Below the pieces are notes generated by a model that was given only the letters and a program-made list of their open reading frames with translations, did no database searches and was not told where the DNA came from. Of a DNA stretch of 64,000 nucleotides, positions 1-7,817 are shown piece by piece. The stretch is from an uncultured Sutterella sp. (GTDB lineage: Bacteria; Pseudomonadota; Gammaproteobacteria; Burkholderiales; Burkholderiaceae_F), in assembly GCA_905194315.1 (NCBI GenBank), contig CAJJRX010000001.1, positions 1 to 64,000 of the forward strand. Direction: 5' to 3'. Numbering within the stretch: position 1 is the stretch's first letter; each line of letters starts with the position of its first letter. Both the position numbers and the translations under genes were made by a program.

Positions 1-1025
1 GAGGAGCAATGATAAGGATCACGAATTTTGCCCAATCCCCGTTTCCCGTAAAGGCGTTTAAGAAGGCAGTATCTTCTCAGCTGTTACCACAAACATGCAT
101 GAAGACTCTAAAATTACTTATGCTTTTCGGTGTTGATGTTGGAATTTTTTGTTGATTTGATGGGTAATAAACGTGTGATATATGCTGATTTTCACGAAGT
201 TATTAATATTTTCACTTTTTGGTAAACTGCTGGGAAGCTGTCTCTGCTTCGCGGTTTGCAGGTGAGGAGAGAGAAAGAAGGAAGGGAGGAGGGCGAACTG
301 TGGGGGGGGGCTCCTGCAATCGTCTTGAAATACATGAGGTTAGAGAACCGGACGCTTTCTCGTGAATGGCCTGTCAGCACCCTGAAGAAGCAGCTGGTGT
401 TTGCTGATATCGAAGGGTGGATTTAATGGATGAAAAAGAATAATATTGAATATGTTTGATGTGACTCAGGTAAATTATTGATTGTTTGTTTTTTATTATT
501 TTATGTTGACTTTTTCTATTGTTCTCGCTTGTTGAAAATTTTCTTTGTTGTGTTGGTTATTTAATTGTGTAAAATATTCTGTTTCGAAAAGAAATATCGT
601 TCTGTCCTGGAGCATAGTAATTTTGATATAACGGCTTTACATAAAATTGTGAAATTGGTTGAAAAACAGAGGTGTTCACGGTTTGTGATTAGTTTTTAAC
701 TACTTCTTCAACGGAAAGTGATCTTAAAACAATACTTTGCTCTAAGCATCTGTGGATTTAGGCCACGGCAATCGAAAGGATATCTCTGTAAAGGCGGATA
801 AATTGTTGAAAAATAGAGACTTTTAACGTTTTTTTGGTTGGTGTTTACAAAATTCTGAGGTTATCTTTCAGTTTCATCCTGACCTCTTGAGCTAAATGTC
901 CCGAAAAAAGTTAGGGAAAATCCTAAGGTGGTTTGCCTACACAAAACAGACTGGTCGGTCGGTTCTTATCCTAGAATAGAGGTATTCGTTAAGAGACCCA
1001 CGCTGTGGGAAAGGATCAGGACCAG
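1..1025. other. AT-rich noncoding leader upstream of the urdA candidate
   Basis: I find no convincing gene here. The stretch from about 420 to 700 is very AT-rich. A purine-rich run at about 262-294 is followed by a nine-G tract at 302-310. A stop-free frame from about 226 to 426 has no usable start or ribosome site and resembles nothing I know. Closer to the gene there is an inverted repeat TTAGG/CCTAA at about 911-926, tandem GGTC units at 952-960, a possible -10 box TAGAAT at 972-977, and a small hairpin CCCAC/GTGGG at 997-1009 just before the AAAGGA ribosome site. The length suggests a regulatory leader, but that is inference. Confidence 0.6.
949..977 (+). promoter_or_regulatory. Candidate promoter/operator of the urdA candidate
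   Basis: A -10-like hexamer TAGAAT (972-977) matches the consensus at five of six positions. No good -35 lies at the right spacing. Instead that place holds GACTGGTCGGTC (949-960), an imperfect palindrome with tandem GGTC units, in the size range of TetR-family operators. A TetR-type gene follows the flavoprotein gene, so it is a reasonable candidate ligand. No binding is shown by the sequence alone. Confidence 0.35.
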
Positions 1026-2786
1026 ATGAAAAAAACACTACTTTCTATTGCTGCGATGCTTGCCATTGGTACCCTTTCTGCGCCTCTGACAGCTGCGCCG
1101 CTGACCACTGAAGGTACAGGCATCGGCAAACACGGTGATATCAGTGTTGCTGTGACATTTGATGCAGGAAAAATCAAGGCTATTAAAGTTCTCAAAGACC
1201 ACGAAAATCCTGTGCTCAGCAAAGAGGTGTATACCACGCTGAAGGATCACGTTGTCAGCACCAGCTCCACAGATGTGGATATGGTTTCCGGTGCCACCTT
1301 CACGTCCAAAGGTTTCCTTGATGCGGTCGAAGATGCTGCTAAAAAGGCCGGTGTCACTCTTTCGAAGGCTGACAAAAAAGCGCTGAAAAAAGCTGCCTCC
1401 AAACTGCCTCGTGACAGTCAGTATGACGTGGTGGTTATCGGTGCCGGCGGTGCAGGCTTCTCAGCCGCTATCACAGCGAAAAATGCCGGGGCCAAAGTGG
1501 TTCTGCTTGAAAAAATGCCGACAGTGGGTGGTAACTCTCTGATTTCAGGTGCGGAAATGAATGCCGCTAAAAACTGGGTTCAGCCGAAGTTGGGGATTAA
1601 TGACGACTCGCCCGAACTCCATGCACAGGACACCTACAAGGGCGGCGATGAAAAAGGCGATTTGAAGGTCATTAATGTGATGACCCATAACGCTCTGGAT
1701 GCTGCCAAGTGGTGTCGTGATTATCTGGGTGTGCGTTTCGAGGACGATAATCTCTTTTTCTTCGGCGGTCACAGCCGCAAGCGTGCTCTCATTCCGTTCG
1801 GTCATACAGGAACGGAATTCATCTCTAAATTCCAGGCAAAGGCAGACAAACTCGGTATTCCTGTTATCCGCAACATGAAGGCGGAGGAACTGATCAAAGA
1901 CAAGTCCGGTCGTGTCGTCGGGGTTAAAGCCACTATGGACGGCGAGACCTATACCTTCAAGGCTAAGGGCGGTGTGGTTCTTGCCACAGGCGGGTTCGGC
2001 GCCAATGCAGCCATGGTGAAGAAATACAATCCCAAGATTGATGAACGCTTCAAGACGACCGATGCCCCCGGCACCACCGGTGAGGCTCTGTATATGGCGG
2101 AACGTGCCGGTGCTGAACTTGTTAACATGGGCTATATCCAGACGTATCCGATCTGTGACCCGATCTCCGGTGTGATTGAGCTGATTGCAGACTCCCGATT
2201 TGACGGTGCCATTATGCTCAATCAGGAAGGCAAGCGTTTCGTTGAAGAACTTGAACGCCGTGACGTGCTCTCTGAGGCAATTCTCAAGCAGACCGGCGGG
2301 TACACCTGGGTTCTCTGGAACGATAAGATCGGTTCCGTGAGCAATACGGTCAAGGAGCATCCGACCGAATACGACGCCTTCACCAAGCAGGGTATTATGA
2401 CGACCTGTAAGGATCTCAAGTGCATTGCTGATTTCACGAAGATGCCGCTTGAGCAGCTTGAAGCAACGGTTAAGCGTGTCTCTTCCATGGCAGGTAAAGG
2501 CAATGACGCAGACTTCCATCATCGTGCCGGTCTGGTTGATATGTCCAAGGGCAAGTACTACGTGATCAAGGCTGTGCCGTCGACACACCACACCATGGGC
2601 GGTGTGCGTATCAACGAGAAGGCGGAAGTACTGACCAAGGAGGGTAAGACGATACCGGGTCTCTGGGCTGCCGGTGAAGTGACCGGGGTAACACACGGTA
2701 CCAACCGCCTTGGTGGCAATGCCTATACAGACATTATTGTCTTCGGACGTATTGCCGGTGAAGCAGCAGCACGCGCTGCCAAGTAA
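1026..2786 (+). CDS. urdA: Periplasmic flavoprotein reductase, probable urocanate reductase
   Basis: This is a 586-residue precursor of the fumarate/urocanate reductase family. The ATG at 1026 is preferred over an in-frame GTG at 1005 because AAAGGA sits 11 bases upstream and the protein then begins with a standard signal peptide (about residues 1-24). Domains in order: an FMN-binding domain (about 35-105) with the flavinylation motif D85-x2-SGATFT93 used by ApbE, then an FAD domain starting YDVVVIGAGGAG at 133-144, with HHTMGGV and GTNRLGGNA near the C-terminus. There is no haem motif. Where fumarate reductases have His in QAHP, this protein has QTYP (Tyr374). Asp389 lies 15 residues on, and the likely proton-donor Arg is 412. 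As I recall, Shewanella UrdA uses Tyr373, Asp388 and Arg411. Urocanate is therefore the likely acceptor, giving imidazole propionate. Another enoate substrate remains possible. Confidence 0.7.
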   Translation: MKKTLLSIAAMLAIGTLSAPLTAAPLTTEGTGIGKHGDISVAVTFDAGKIKAIKVLKDHENPVLSKEVYTTLKDHVVSTSSTDVDMVSGATFTSKGFLDAVEDAAKKAGVTLSKADKKALKKAASKLPRDSQYDVVVIGAGGAGFSAAITAKNAGAKVVLLEKMPTVGGNSLISGAEMNAAKNWVQPKLGINDDSPELHAQDTYKGGDEKGDLKVINVMTHNALDAAKWCRDYLGVRFEDDNLFFFGGHSRKRALIPFGHTGTEFISKFQAKADKLGIPVIRNMKAEELIKDKSGRVVGVKATMDGETYTFKAKGGVVLATGGFGANAAMVKKYNPKIDERFKTTDAPGTTGEALYMAERAGAELVNMGYIQTYPICDPISGVIELIADSRFDGAIMLNQEGKRFVEELERRDVLSEAILKQTGGYTWVLWNDKIGSVSNTVKEHPTEYDAFTKQGIMTTCKDLKCIADFTKMPLEQLEATVKRVSSMAGKGNDADFHHRAGLVDMSKGKYYVIKAVPSTHHTMGGVRINEKAEVLTKEGKTIPGLWAAGEVTGVTHGTNRLGGNAYTDIIVFGRIAGEAAARAAK

Positions 2787-2831
2787 ACGACTTTCCCGGG
2801 GATGAAAGTCCCTCTAACGGGATAGAGCAGG

Positions 2832-2878
2832 AACGCCTCAATGGTGAGGAGTAAAACCTCCTCAATTGGGGCGTTTTT
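2832..2878 (+). terminator. Rho-independent terminator after urdA
   Basis: A long interrupted inverted repeat (outer arms ACGCCTC/GGGGCGT, inner arms GAGGAG/CTCCTC, loop TAAAA) ends in TTTTT. It also shows that the TetR gene must start downstream of about 2880, because a longer in-frame extension would run through this hairpin. Confidence 0.8.
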
Positions 2879-2930
2879 GCGTACTATACCTTCTGGTTCA
2901 TCGGTGAATCGGACAGAATTGACTGGAGTG

Positions 2931-3530
2931 ATGATGGCAGGCGAAAAAGCGCAGAAAATGAAAAAGGCCCTTATAGAGGCGGCATATGACGTTTTACGTC
3001 AGGATGGAATAGACAGTCTGACTCTTGACAGAGTGGCTGCTCAGGCTCAGGCAAGTAAAGGGGCGCTGACCTATCATTTCAGGACTAAACGTGACCTGCA
3101 CCGGGCAATGATTCAGCACTATATCGAACACATGGACGAGGAGATGAAAAAGTATGTCGGTCTCTTTGAAGGGGATGAGGCGGATGTGCTTGCTGCCGGG
3201 TATATAGAATGGTTTAAGGCCTTTGAGACGAACAACAGAGGCTGGGCTCAGGTGGGGCTTGCACTGCTGTCTCATTTTGCCGGGGATGATGAGATGATCG
3301 AGCCTATGCGGGAGTGGTACCGGAAACTTTTTTCCAGAATTTCAGCACTGCCCGAACCTCGCCGTACTCCGATTCTTGTCTGTGTAATGACGCTGGAGGG
3401 CTTTTTCTATGCGCACAAGTTCGGACTGAATTTTGTGGCGGCAGATCTGAAAAAACAGCTCTGGCCGTTTCTTGAAAAAGAGGTGGCCAAAATCCGGGTG
3501 AAGCGCAAGCCCTATACCGTGGAATACTGA
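2931..3530 (+). CDS. TetR/AcrR-family transcriptional regulator
   Basis: This is a protein of about 199 residues with an N-terminal TetR-type helix-turn-helix at about residues 12-58, including the characteristic KGALTYHF (about 44-51). The rest is a helical ligand domain I cannot assign. Two consecutive ATGs at 2931 and 2934 follow a TGGAG ribosome site; the second has better spacing. An in-frame start at 2841 is rejected because the upstream terminator lies inside that extension. It has its own short upstream region and sits downstream of the flavoprotein gene, which makes it a candidate regulator of that gene. That link is inference, as is the nature of the inducer. Confidence 0.85.
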   Translation: MMAGEKAQKMKKALIEAAYDVLRQDGIDSLTLDRVAAQAQASKGALTYHFRTKRDLHRAMIQHYIEHMDEEMKKYVGLFEGDEADVLAAGYIEWFKAFETNNRGWAQVGLALLSHFAGDDEMIEPMREWYRKLFSRISALPEPRRTPILVCVMTLEGFFYAHKFGLNFVAADLKKQLWPFLEKEVAKIRVKRKPYTVEY

Positions 3531-3542
3531 CAGTGAGATCAA

Positions 3543-4448
3543 TCAGAGCAGGGAGAGGGCAGCACCGGCTGTGAAAAGTGCGGAGAAAAACAGACCGAAT
3601 TTCACGCAGGCAAACATCACCGCATTGAGTTCCATCCCTGATTTGCCGGCGAAGCTTTTAATCAGTCCGGGAATACGGATCAGCAGCACCAGCGGAAGCA
3701 GCAGCCAGATATTTCCGAGAGAGCAGGCGATAACCGTCTGCAGAACAAAAGGCATCAGCATCATGCCGCCGAAGAGCACAATAAAAGTCGCCGGCGATGT
3801 GCAGACGGCCAGTGTTTTTCTGGAAATACTGGCGTCGTGCTCCCGATCCCGCCAGTTGTTTACCGCAAGCACAGAGGCTGCGGTGGAGCCGATGGCACAG
3901 CCGAGCAGAACAGCATTGGTGCTGATATCGGCAATCTGCAGATAGTAGCTGCCACAGACTGCCGTAAGACCGAAAAAGATCAGAACGGTGATTTCACCGA
4001 ACGGTGTGTAGGCGATCGGATACGGACCGCCCATATAACAGTAGGCTGCGAGTATGGAGGCAAGCCCGATCACCAGAAAACCCCAGCCACCGACATACAC
4101 CAGAAACAGTGTGTTGAGCAGCGCCAGCAGCATGGTGGCGCGAATCGCCAGCGTTGCCGCATGAATGGAAATCCAGCCGTTTGCTGTTGCGCGCGGCAGT
4201 CCTTTCCTGTTTCCGGTTTCCGCTTTTCTGACGGTGTAGCCGAGATCATTTTCCATATTGGTGATGATCTGCATAAGCAGTGCCAGCGTCAGGGTGAAAA
4301 CAGCCACAACAGGATTAAAGACACCTCGCTCGACATAGGCCAGTGCCAGAGCGGATACGACAGGCGCAACAGCAACACCCCATGTTTTCGGGCGGATAAA
4401 GGACAGCCAGGCGCGTGTAAATCCGGGATACGGCAGGGAGGTAATCAT
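3543..4448 (-). CDS. menA: 1,4-dihydroxy-2-naphthoate polyprenyltransferase-like (UbiA family)
   Basis: This 301-residue integral membrane protein has eight or nine hydrophobic segments. It is closest in pattern to MenA, which transfers a polyprenyl chain to DHNA in menaquinone synthesis. Family marks are RPKTWGVAVAP (19-29), the tract GEITVLIFFGLTAVCGSYYL (151-170), and the second Asp motif NNWRDREHD (197-205) followed by RKTLAV. The first Asp motif, usually NDxxD with a later Asp, reads ND68LGY71 with Glu at 77, so only its first Asp is kept. The gene follows ybeD after a 2-base gap and is probably co-transcribed with it. No other men gene is in the window. A related prenyltransferase with another acceptor cannot be excluded. 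Confidence 0.75.
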   Translation of the reverse strand: MITSLPYPGFTRAWLSFIRPKTWGVAVAPVVSALALAYVERGVFNPVVAVFTLTLALLMQIITNMENDLGYTVRKAETGNRKGLPRATANGWISIHAATLAIRATMLLALLNTLFLVYVGGWGFLVIGLASILAAYCYMGGPYPIAYTPFGEITVLIFFGLTAVCGSYYLQIADISTNAVLLGCAIGSTAASVLAVNNWRDREHDASISRKTLAVCTSPATFIVLFGGMMLMPFVLQTVIACSLGNIWLLLPLVLLIRIPGLIKSFAGKSGMELNAVMFACVKFGLFFSALFTAGAALSLL

Positions 4449-4450
4449 GG

Positions 4451-4729
4451 TTAGAGCGCGACTTTAACTTTGGGGTGCGAGGTAAGAGCACGGTAAAAGT
4501 TATCGAGCTGTTCTTTGGAGGTGGCATGAACCACGATGCCCAGAGCCATGTAATTGCCCTTGGAGGAAATCTTCTGAGTGGTCAGGCTGTCATCAAAGTC
4601 AGGAAAATGGGCACGGGCAAGTTCAGCAATGATTTTCGGAAAATCCGGCTCGTTAGCCCCCATCACTTTCATCGGGAAATCAACGGGGAACTGGAGCAGT
4701 TCCTCTTGTTTTGAAGATTGATCAGCCAT
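4451..4729 (-). CDS. ybeD: DUF493/YbeD-family protein
   Basis: A 92-residue soluble protein of the DUF493 (UPF0250) family, recognisable from LLQFPVDFPMKVMG near the start and the closing segment with SKGNYMALGIVVHA. The fold resembles ACT-type regulatory domains, and the biochemical role is unsettled. In many proteobacteria it stands beside lipB. Here lipB is absent and the next gene, after 2 bases, is menA. The 174-base region before it is shared with the divergent birA operon and should hold promoters for both. Confidence 0.85.
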   Translation of the reverse strand: MADQSSKQEELLQFPVDFPMKVMGANEPDFPKIIAELARAHFPDFDDSLTTQKISSKGNYMALGIVVHATSKEQLDNFYRALTSHPKVKVAL

Positions 4730-4903
4730 GATTGAAATTTTGTCCAGATCTAAGAAATATCAAAAGAGAAAAGTCTGATGAGATGCCGGTGTTCTCAAAA
4801 AACAGAACAGGAAAATGGAATTTTAGCGTAGGATTGCCTGTACGGACATTGAATATTTCCGCCTTTTTGTTTTAGGACTCATCCTGGTTGAGGGACTTCT
4901 GCA

Positions 4904-5674
4904 GTGACAAAGCAGCGACTATTCTCACTTTCACCAGCAGCACCTGAGCGCTTCAGGGCTCAGGGTATTGCACTCGACGTGGTGCAGAGTACCGGTTCAA
5001 CCAACGACGACCTGAAGGAGTACCTGAAGTCTGCCGCACAGCCTGTGCTGCCGAGAGTGAGACTTGCCTATGAACAGACAGCCGGCAGAGGAACACGCGG
5101 GCATCGCTGGCACAATGTCACGGATGCGATGCTTTTCAGTGTGGCTGTTTCCGGTGTGCCTATTGAAGGAGCAATCTCGATCAGGGCCGGCCTGGCGGTA
5201 GCGGAGGTGATACGTGAGCAGCTTGGCATTGCGCTTTCCCTGAAATGGCCAAACGATCTCTGGCTGGAGGGCGCAAAGGCAGGTGGCATTCTTTCCGAGG
5301 TGGTGGATTCGGGTGCCCCTAAACTCGTTATCGGAATCGGAATAAATCTCCATACACCAGAGGTGGTGAGACTGGATAAGTGGTCTATGCGAGGTCTCTT
5401 TACAGACCGTGAAGCCATTGCAGAGAAGGATTGGGATACGATTTTTTTGCGTCTGATCACTGCGCTTATCGGTAAAATCCACAGCACAGTGCCTGCTCTG
5501 CCTCAGGAGTGGGAAAAGTTTGATGCTTTTCGAGGGGAAAGTCTGCGTGTCGTTCTTCCTGAGAAAGTACTTGTGGGCCGCAACTGCGGAATTGATATCT
5601 CGGGCAACCTGCTGCTGGAAACCGGTGCGGGTGTGCAAAGCATCAGGAACGGCTCTATTTTTCCAAAGTTATGA
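4904..5674 (+). CDS. birA: Biotin--[acetyl-CoA-carboxylase] ligase, class I
   Basis: This 256-residue enzyme activates biotin with ATP and transfers it to the biotin carboxyl carrier protein. The biotinyl-AMP loop GRGTRG is at 61-66 and the catalytic KWPND at 114-118, followed by AGGILSE and IGIGIN. It lacks the N-terminal winged-helix domain of E. coli BirA, so it should be a ligase only and not a repressor. The start is a GTG preceded by GAGGGA. Its stop overlaps the coaX start by four bases, so the two are translationally coupled. Confidence 0.92.
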   Translation: MTKQRLFSLSPAAPERFRAQGIALDVVQSTGSTNDDLKEYLKSAAQPVLPRVRLAYEQTAGRGTRGHRWHNVTDAMLFSVAVSGVPIEGAISIRAGLAVAEVIREQLGIALSLKWPNDLWLEGAKAGGILSEVVDSGAPKLVIGIGINLHTPEVVRLDKWSMRGLFTDREAIAEKDWDTIFLRLITALIGKIHSTVPALPQEWEKFDAFRGESLRVVLPEKVLVGRNCGIDISGNLLLETGAGVQSIRNGSIFPKL

Positions 5675-6453
5675 AAGAAAAATTTATTCTCATTGATGTG
5701 GGAAATACAGCCCTGAAGTGGGCGACACTGGATAATCCCGACAACCCGCACACCATTGTGCACAACGGTGAAGGGCATTTTAAGAAAGAACTCTACGAGC
5801 TCTGGAAGAGTCTTAATCCCACGCATGTACTCGGCTGCACGGTTGCTGCACCGGAAATCGCCTTTTCGCTGACGAAGTTCTTCAATGAACATCACATCCG
5901 ATGGGAGTGGGTACGTCCTGCCGAACAGTTCACCTCGTCGGGGTTTGTGCTCCGCAACGGTTATGCCCGCTATAAACAGCTTGGTGCAGACCGCTGGTAT
6001 GCAGCCATCGGCGCCCTTTCCTATATTCCTGATGAACCGCTGCTTGTCGTGCATATGGGCACGGCAACAACAGTCGACTCAGTGTTTCTTGAAGAGCCGA
6101 ATGTGTACCGGTTTCAGGGCGGCAGAATAGCTCCCGGCCCGTCACTGATGCATTCGAGTCTGCTTGAAACGATTCCGACCCTAAACAAAGGGCTGAGTGT
6201 GTACAAAGCTTTCCCGAGCAGTACCGAGGAGGCGATCACGGCAGGAATTATTGATTCGCAGGTTGGTCTGGTGCTCCGCAGTGTGGATGCCATGCGCTCT
6301 CAGGGGCAGGAGCCGCACGTGATTCTTGCCGGAGGTGCCGCCCAGTTTATCGCCCCGCATCTGCAGTCTGCCGTCCCGAATCTCATAATCAGGCATAATC
6401 TGGTATTGGGAGGACTTGCGCGCCGAGCGCATCAGATTAATGGAGAGCTGTAG
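5671..6453 (+). CDS. coaX: Type III pantothenate kinase
   Basis: A 260-residue kinase of the CoaX type that phosphorylates pantothenate in the first step of coenzyme A synthesis. The P-loop-like DVGNTALK is at 9-16, GADRW at 105-109 (with the catalytic Asp), MGTATTVD at 129-136 and GGRIAPG at 150-156. Length and motif order are normal. birA-coaX is a common pair in betaproteobacteria. The coaX stop lies 2 bases before the next start, so all three genes look like one transcript. Confidence 0.93.
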   Translation: MKEKFILIDVGNTALKWATLDNPDNPHTIVHNGEGHFKKELYELWKSLNPTHVLGCTVAAPEIAFSLTKFFNEHHIRWEWVRPAEQFTSSGFVLRNGYARYKQLGADRWYAAIGALSYIPDEPLLVVHMGTATTVDSVFLEEPNVYRFQGGRIAPGPSLMHSSLLETIPTLNKGLSVYKAFPSSTEEAITAGIIDSQVGLVLRSVDAMRSQGQEPHVILAGGAAQFIAPHLQSAVPNLIIRHNLVLGGLARRAHQINGEL

Positions 6454-6455
6454 TT

Positions 6456-7169
6456 ATGTCGAAAGTTCTAGCGGCGCTGTTGGGCCTGACGGCCTTAGGA
6501 TTACTGATTCCTTTGTATGGGATGAATGACTCCGAAGAGGTGACGCTGCTGGAAGGTTCGGCTCCCATTTCCGGTCTGACTTTCACGCAGCCGGTTCTGG
6601 AAACACCGCAAACAGACGGAAGTGATGCTCAGGTCGTCTCCTCTCTGAACGCAGGAGAGGAGACTTTCTCACCTCTGGCTGATGCACTGGAGATCGAGGA
6701 AAAAGAGCCGACGCAGGCTTGCGCGATCTTCGGTCCTTTCCCTGACACCAGACTGACTCAGTTTCATAAAGACATGGAGCGTCTTGGCATTACGTCACAC
6801 TTTCTGATTCAGTCGGCGAGCCCGGACACTACTGTCACACTGGTTACGCAAACCTTTTCCGGAGCAGCAGCGCTCAACGAAGCAAAGGCGGCTCTGGATG
6901 CCATGAATGTGAAGTATCAGGAAAAATCACAAAAAGGCCGTCCCTATCTGGAGCTCGGTCTCTTTGCCACCCAGATCAAAGCAGAACTGGCTCTGAACGC
7001 ACTGAAAATGAAAGCGCCGGCACTTCCGCTCGGACTTAAGAAAAAAGAGGTTCTGTCTGCAGAACCTCTTTCAGAGATCACTTTCCTGAATATGTCTGAG
7101 TCGCAGTTCTCACTGGTACAGAGTTTTGTCAAGAAACACGGTTTCAAACTCCGTGCCTGCCCGTACTAG
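6456..7169 (+). CDS. Membrane-anchored SPOR-like protein
   Basis: A 237-residue protein with one N-terminal hydrophobic segment (about 4-21), an acidic linker, and a C-terminal region (about 85-237) that looks like one or two degenerate SPOR-type folds, for example GPFPDTRLTQFHKDMERLGI and LELGLFATQIKAELALNAL. SPOR domains bind denuded peptidoglycan at division sites. I infer that role only from pattern and from the birA-coaX-SPOR arrangement seen in betaproteobacteria. Its 3' end contains a hairpin that serves as terminator for the opposing operon. Confidence 0.6.
   Translation: MSKVLAALLGLTALGLLIPLYGMNDSEEVTLLEGSAPISGLTFTQPVLETPQTDGSDAQVVSSLNAGEETFSPLADALEIEEKEPTQACAIFGPFPDTRLTQFHKDMERLGITSHFLIQSASPDTTVTLVTQTFSGAAALNEAKAALDAMNVKYQEKSQKGRPYLELGLFATQIKAELALNALKMKAPALPLGLKKKEVLSAEPLSEITFLNMSESQFSLVQSFVKKHGFKLRACPY
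7040..7071 (-). terminator. Terminator for the HIT operon, inside an opposing CDS
   Basis: Perfect 12-base arms (7044-7055 and 7060-7071) enclose a 4-base loop. Read on the minus strand, the hairpin is followed by an uninterrupted T run (7040-7046 on plus is A-rich). It lies wholly inside the last fifth of the SPOR-like gene on the plus strand. On that strand no T tract follows it, so it should act in one direction. Confidence 0.75.
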
Positions 7170-7181
7170 TACTGCTGAACG

Positions 7182-7598
7182 TCAGAGCGCTTTAGCGAGT
7201 GCTTCAATCAGCTTCCCGGTAAAAGCACGGCGTTGGGCTGTTTCTGCAGGAAGTGTGTCTTTCTGACGCTTTCCCCAGGGACATTCCGGGAAATAAACAT
7301 CATCACGCCAGCGGGCAATCACGTGCCAGTGCACATGGGGGACCATGTTGCCGAACTGGGCCAGATTGACCTTGTCCGGATGCATCATCTCACGCATAGT
7401 GCGTTCAATACGATCCAGAAGCAACCAGAGCTCTTCGCGTTCGGACTGCGGAAGATCTGACATTTCGGCCACATGTCTTGTGCTGACGAGCCGGAGGAAA
7501 CACGGAAACTCATCAGAAGAAGCGTCGATCAGGTAAAAATGCTCATTGCGCCAGACCTCTTTCGGGTGCGCAGCTGTGCAGAGTTCACAATGACTCAC
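7182..7598 (-). CDS. HIT-family nucleotide hydrolase
   Basis: A 138-residue histidine-triad protein with the catalytic motif H88VH90WH92 near the C-terminus and a CxxC pair (C4, C7) at the N-terminus that may bind zinc. Such enzymes hydrolyse nucleotide phosphoramidates or dinucleoside polyphosphates; the substrate here is unknown. The GTG at 7598 is chosen because GGAGAG lies 5 bases before it and it begins 1 base after the preceding gene's stop. A GTG at 7625 would give nine extra residues and overlap the upstream gene. Confidence 0.85.
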   Translation of the reverse strand: MSHCELCTAAHPKEVWRNEHFYLIDASSDEFPCFLRLVSTRHVAEMSDLPQSEREELWLLLDRIERTMREMMHPDKVNLAQFGNMVPHVHWHVIARWRDDVYFPECPWGKRQKDTLPAETAQRRAFTGKLIEALAKAL

Positions 7599-7599
7599 T

Positions 7600-7815
7600 T
7601 TAACTCTCCAGTCGGATAATGCCACTGGAATCTTCCACTATCAGGAAGTCCCATTTTTTATTGCCTTTCATATCTTCGAGCCAGGCGGCGACGGGAACAC
7701 CCCATTCCTCGAGCATGTAGTTGATGTATTGCTCGGCTTCAAGCGGGGTACCAAAGTTGTCCCATTCGCCGTTTTCCCACTGCACGATGACCTGTGTGAC
7801 AGTGTCTCGTCTCAT
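7600..7815 (-). CDS. Unknown 71-residue protein between M20 peptidase and HIT genes
   Basis: I do not recognise this family. The protein begins MRRDTVTQVIVQWENGEWDN and is acidic, soluble and rich in Trp and aromatic residues, with no signal or membrane segment. The start at 7815 is favoured because GGAGAA lies 6 bases upstream and it begins 2 bases after the peptidase stop. The stop falls 1 base before the HIT start. This tight three-gene packing argues that it is a real, translated gene. Confidence 0.65.
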   Translation of the reverse strand: MRRDTVTQVIVQWENGEWDNFGTPLEAEQYINYMLEEWGVPVAAWLEDMKGNKKWDFLIVEDSSGIIRLES

Positions 7816-7817
7816 GT

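Noticed and set aside
192..380. 62-residue minus-strand frame in the leader
   Set aside because: Low complexity from the purine/G tract and no ribosome site.
915..932. Shared TCCTAAGGTG before urdA and near 35165
   Set aside because: A 10-base match in two unrelated contexts is too short to support a repeat family.
2841..2930. N-terminal extension of the TetR protein
   Set aside because: It would place a strong terminator hairpin inside the coding region, and the real HTH start with a ribosome site is downstream.
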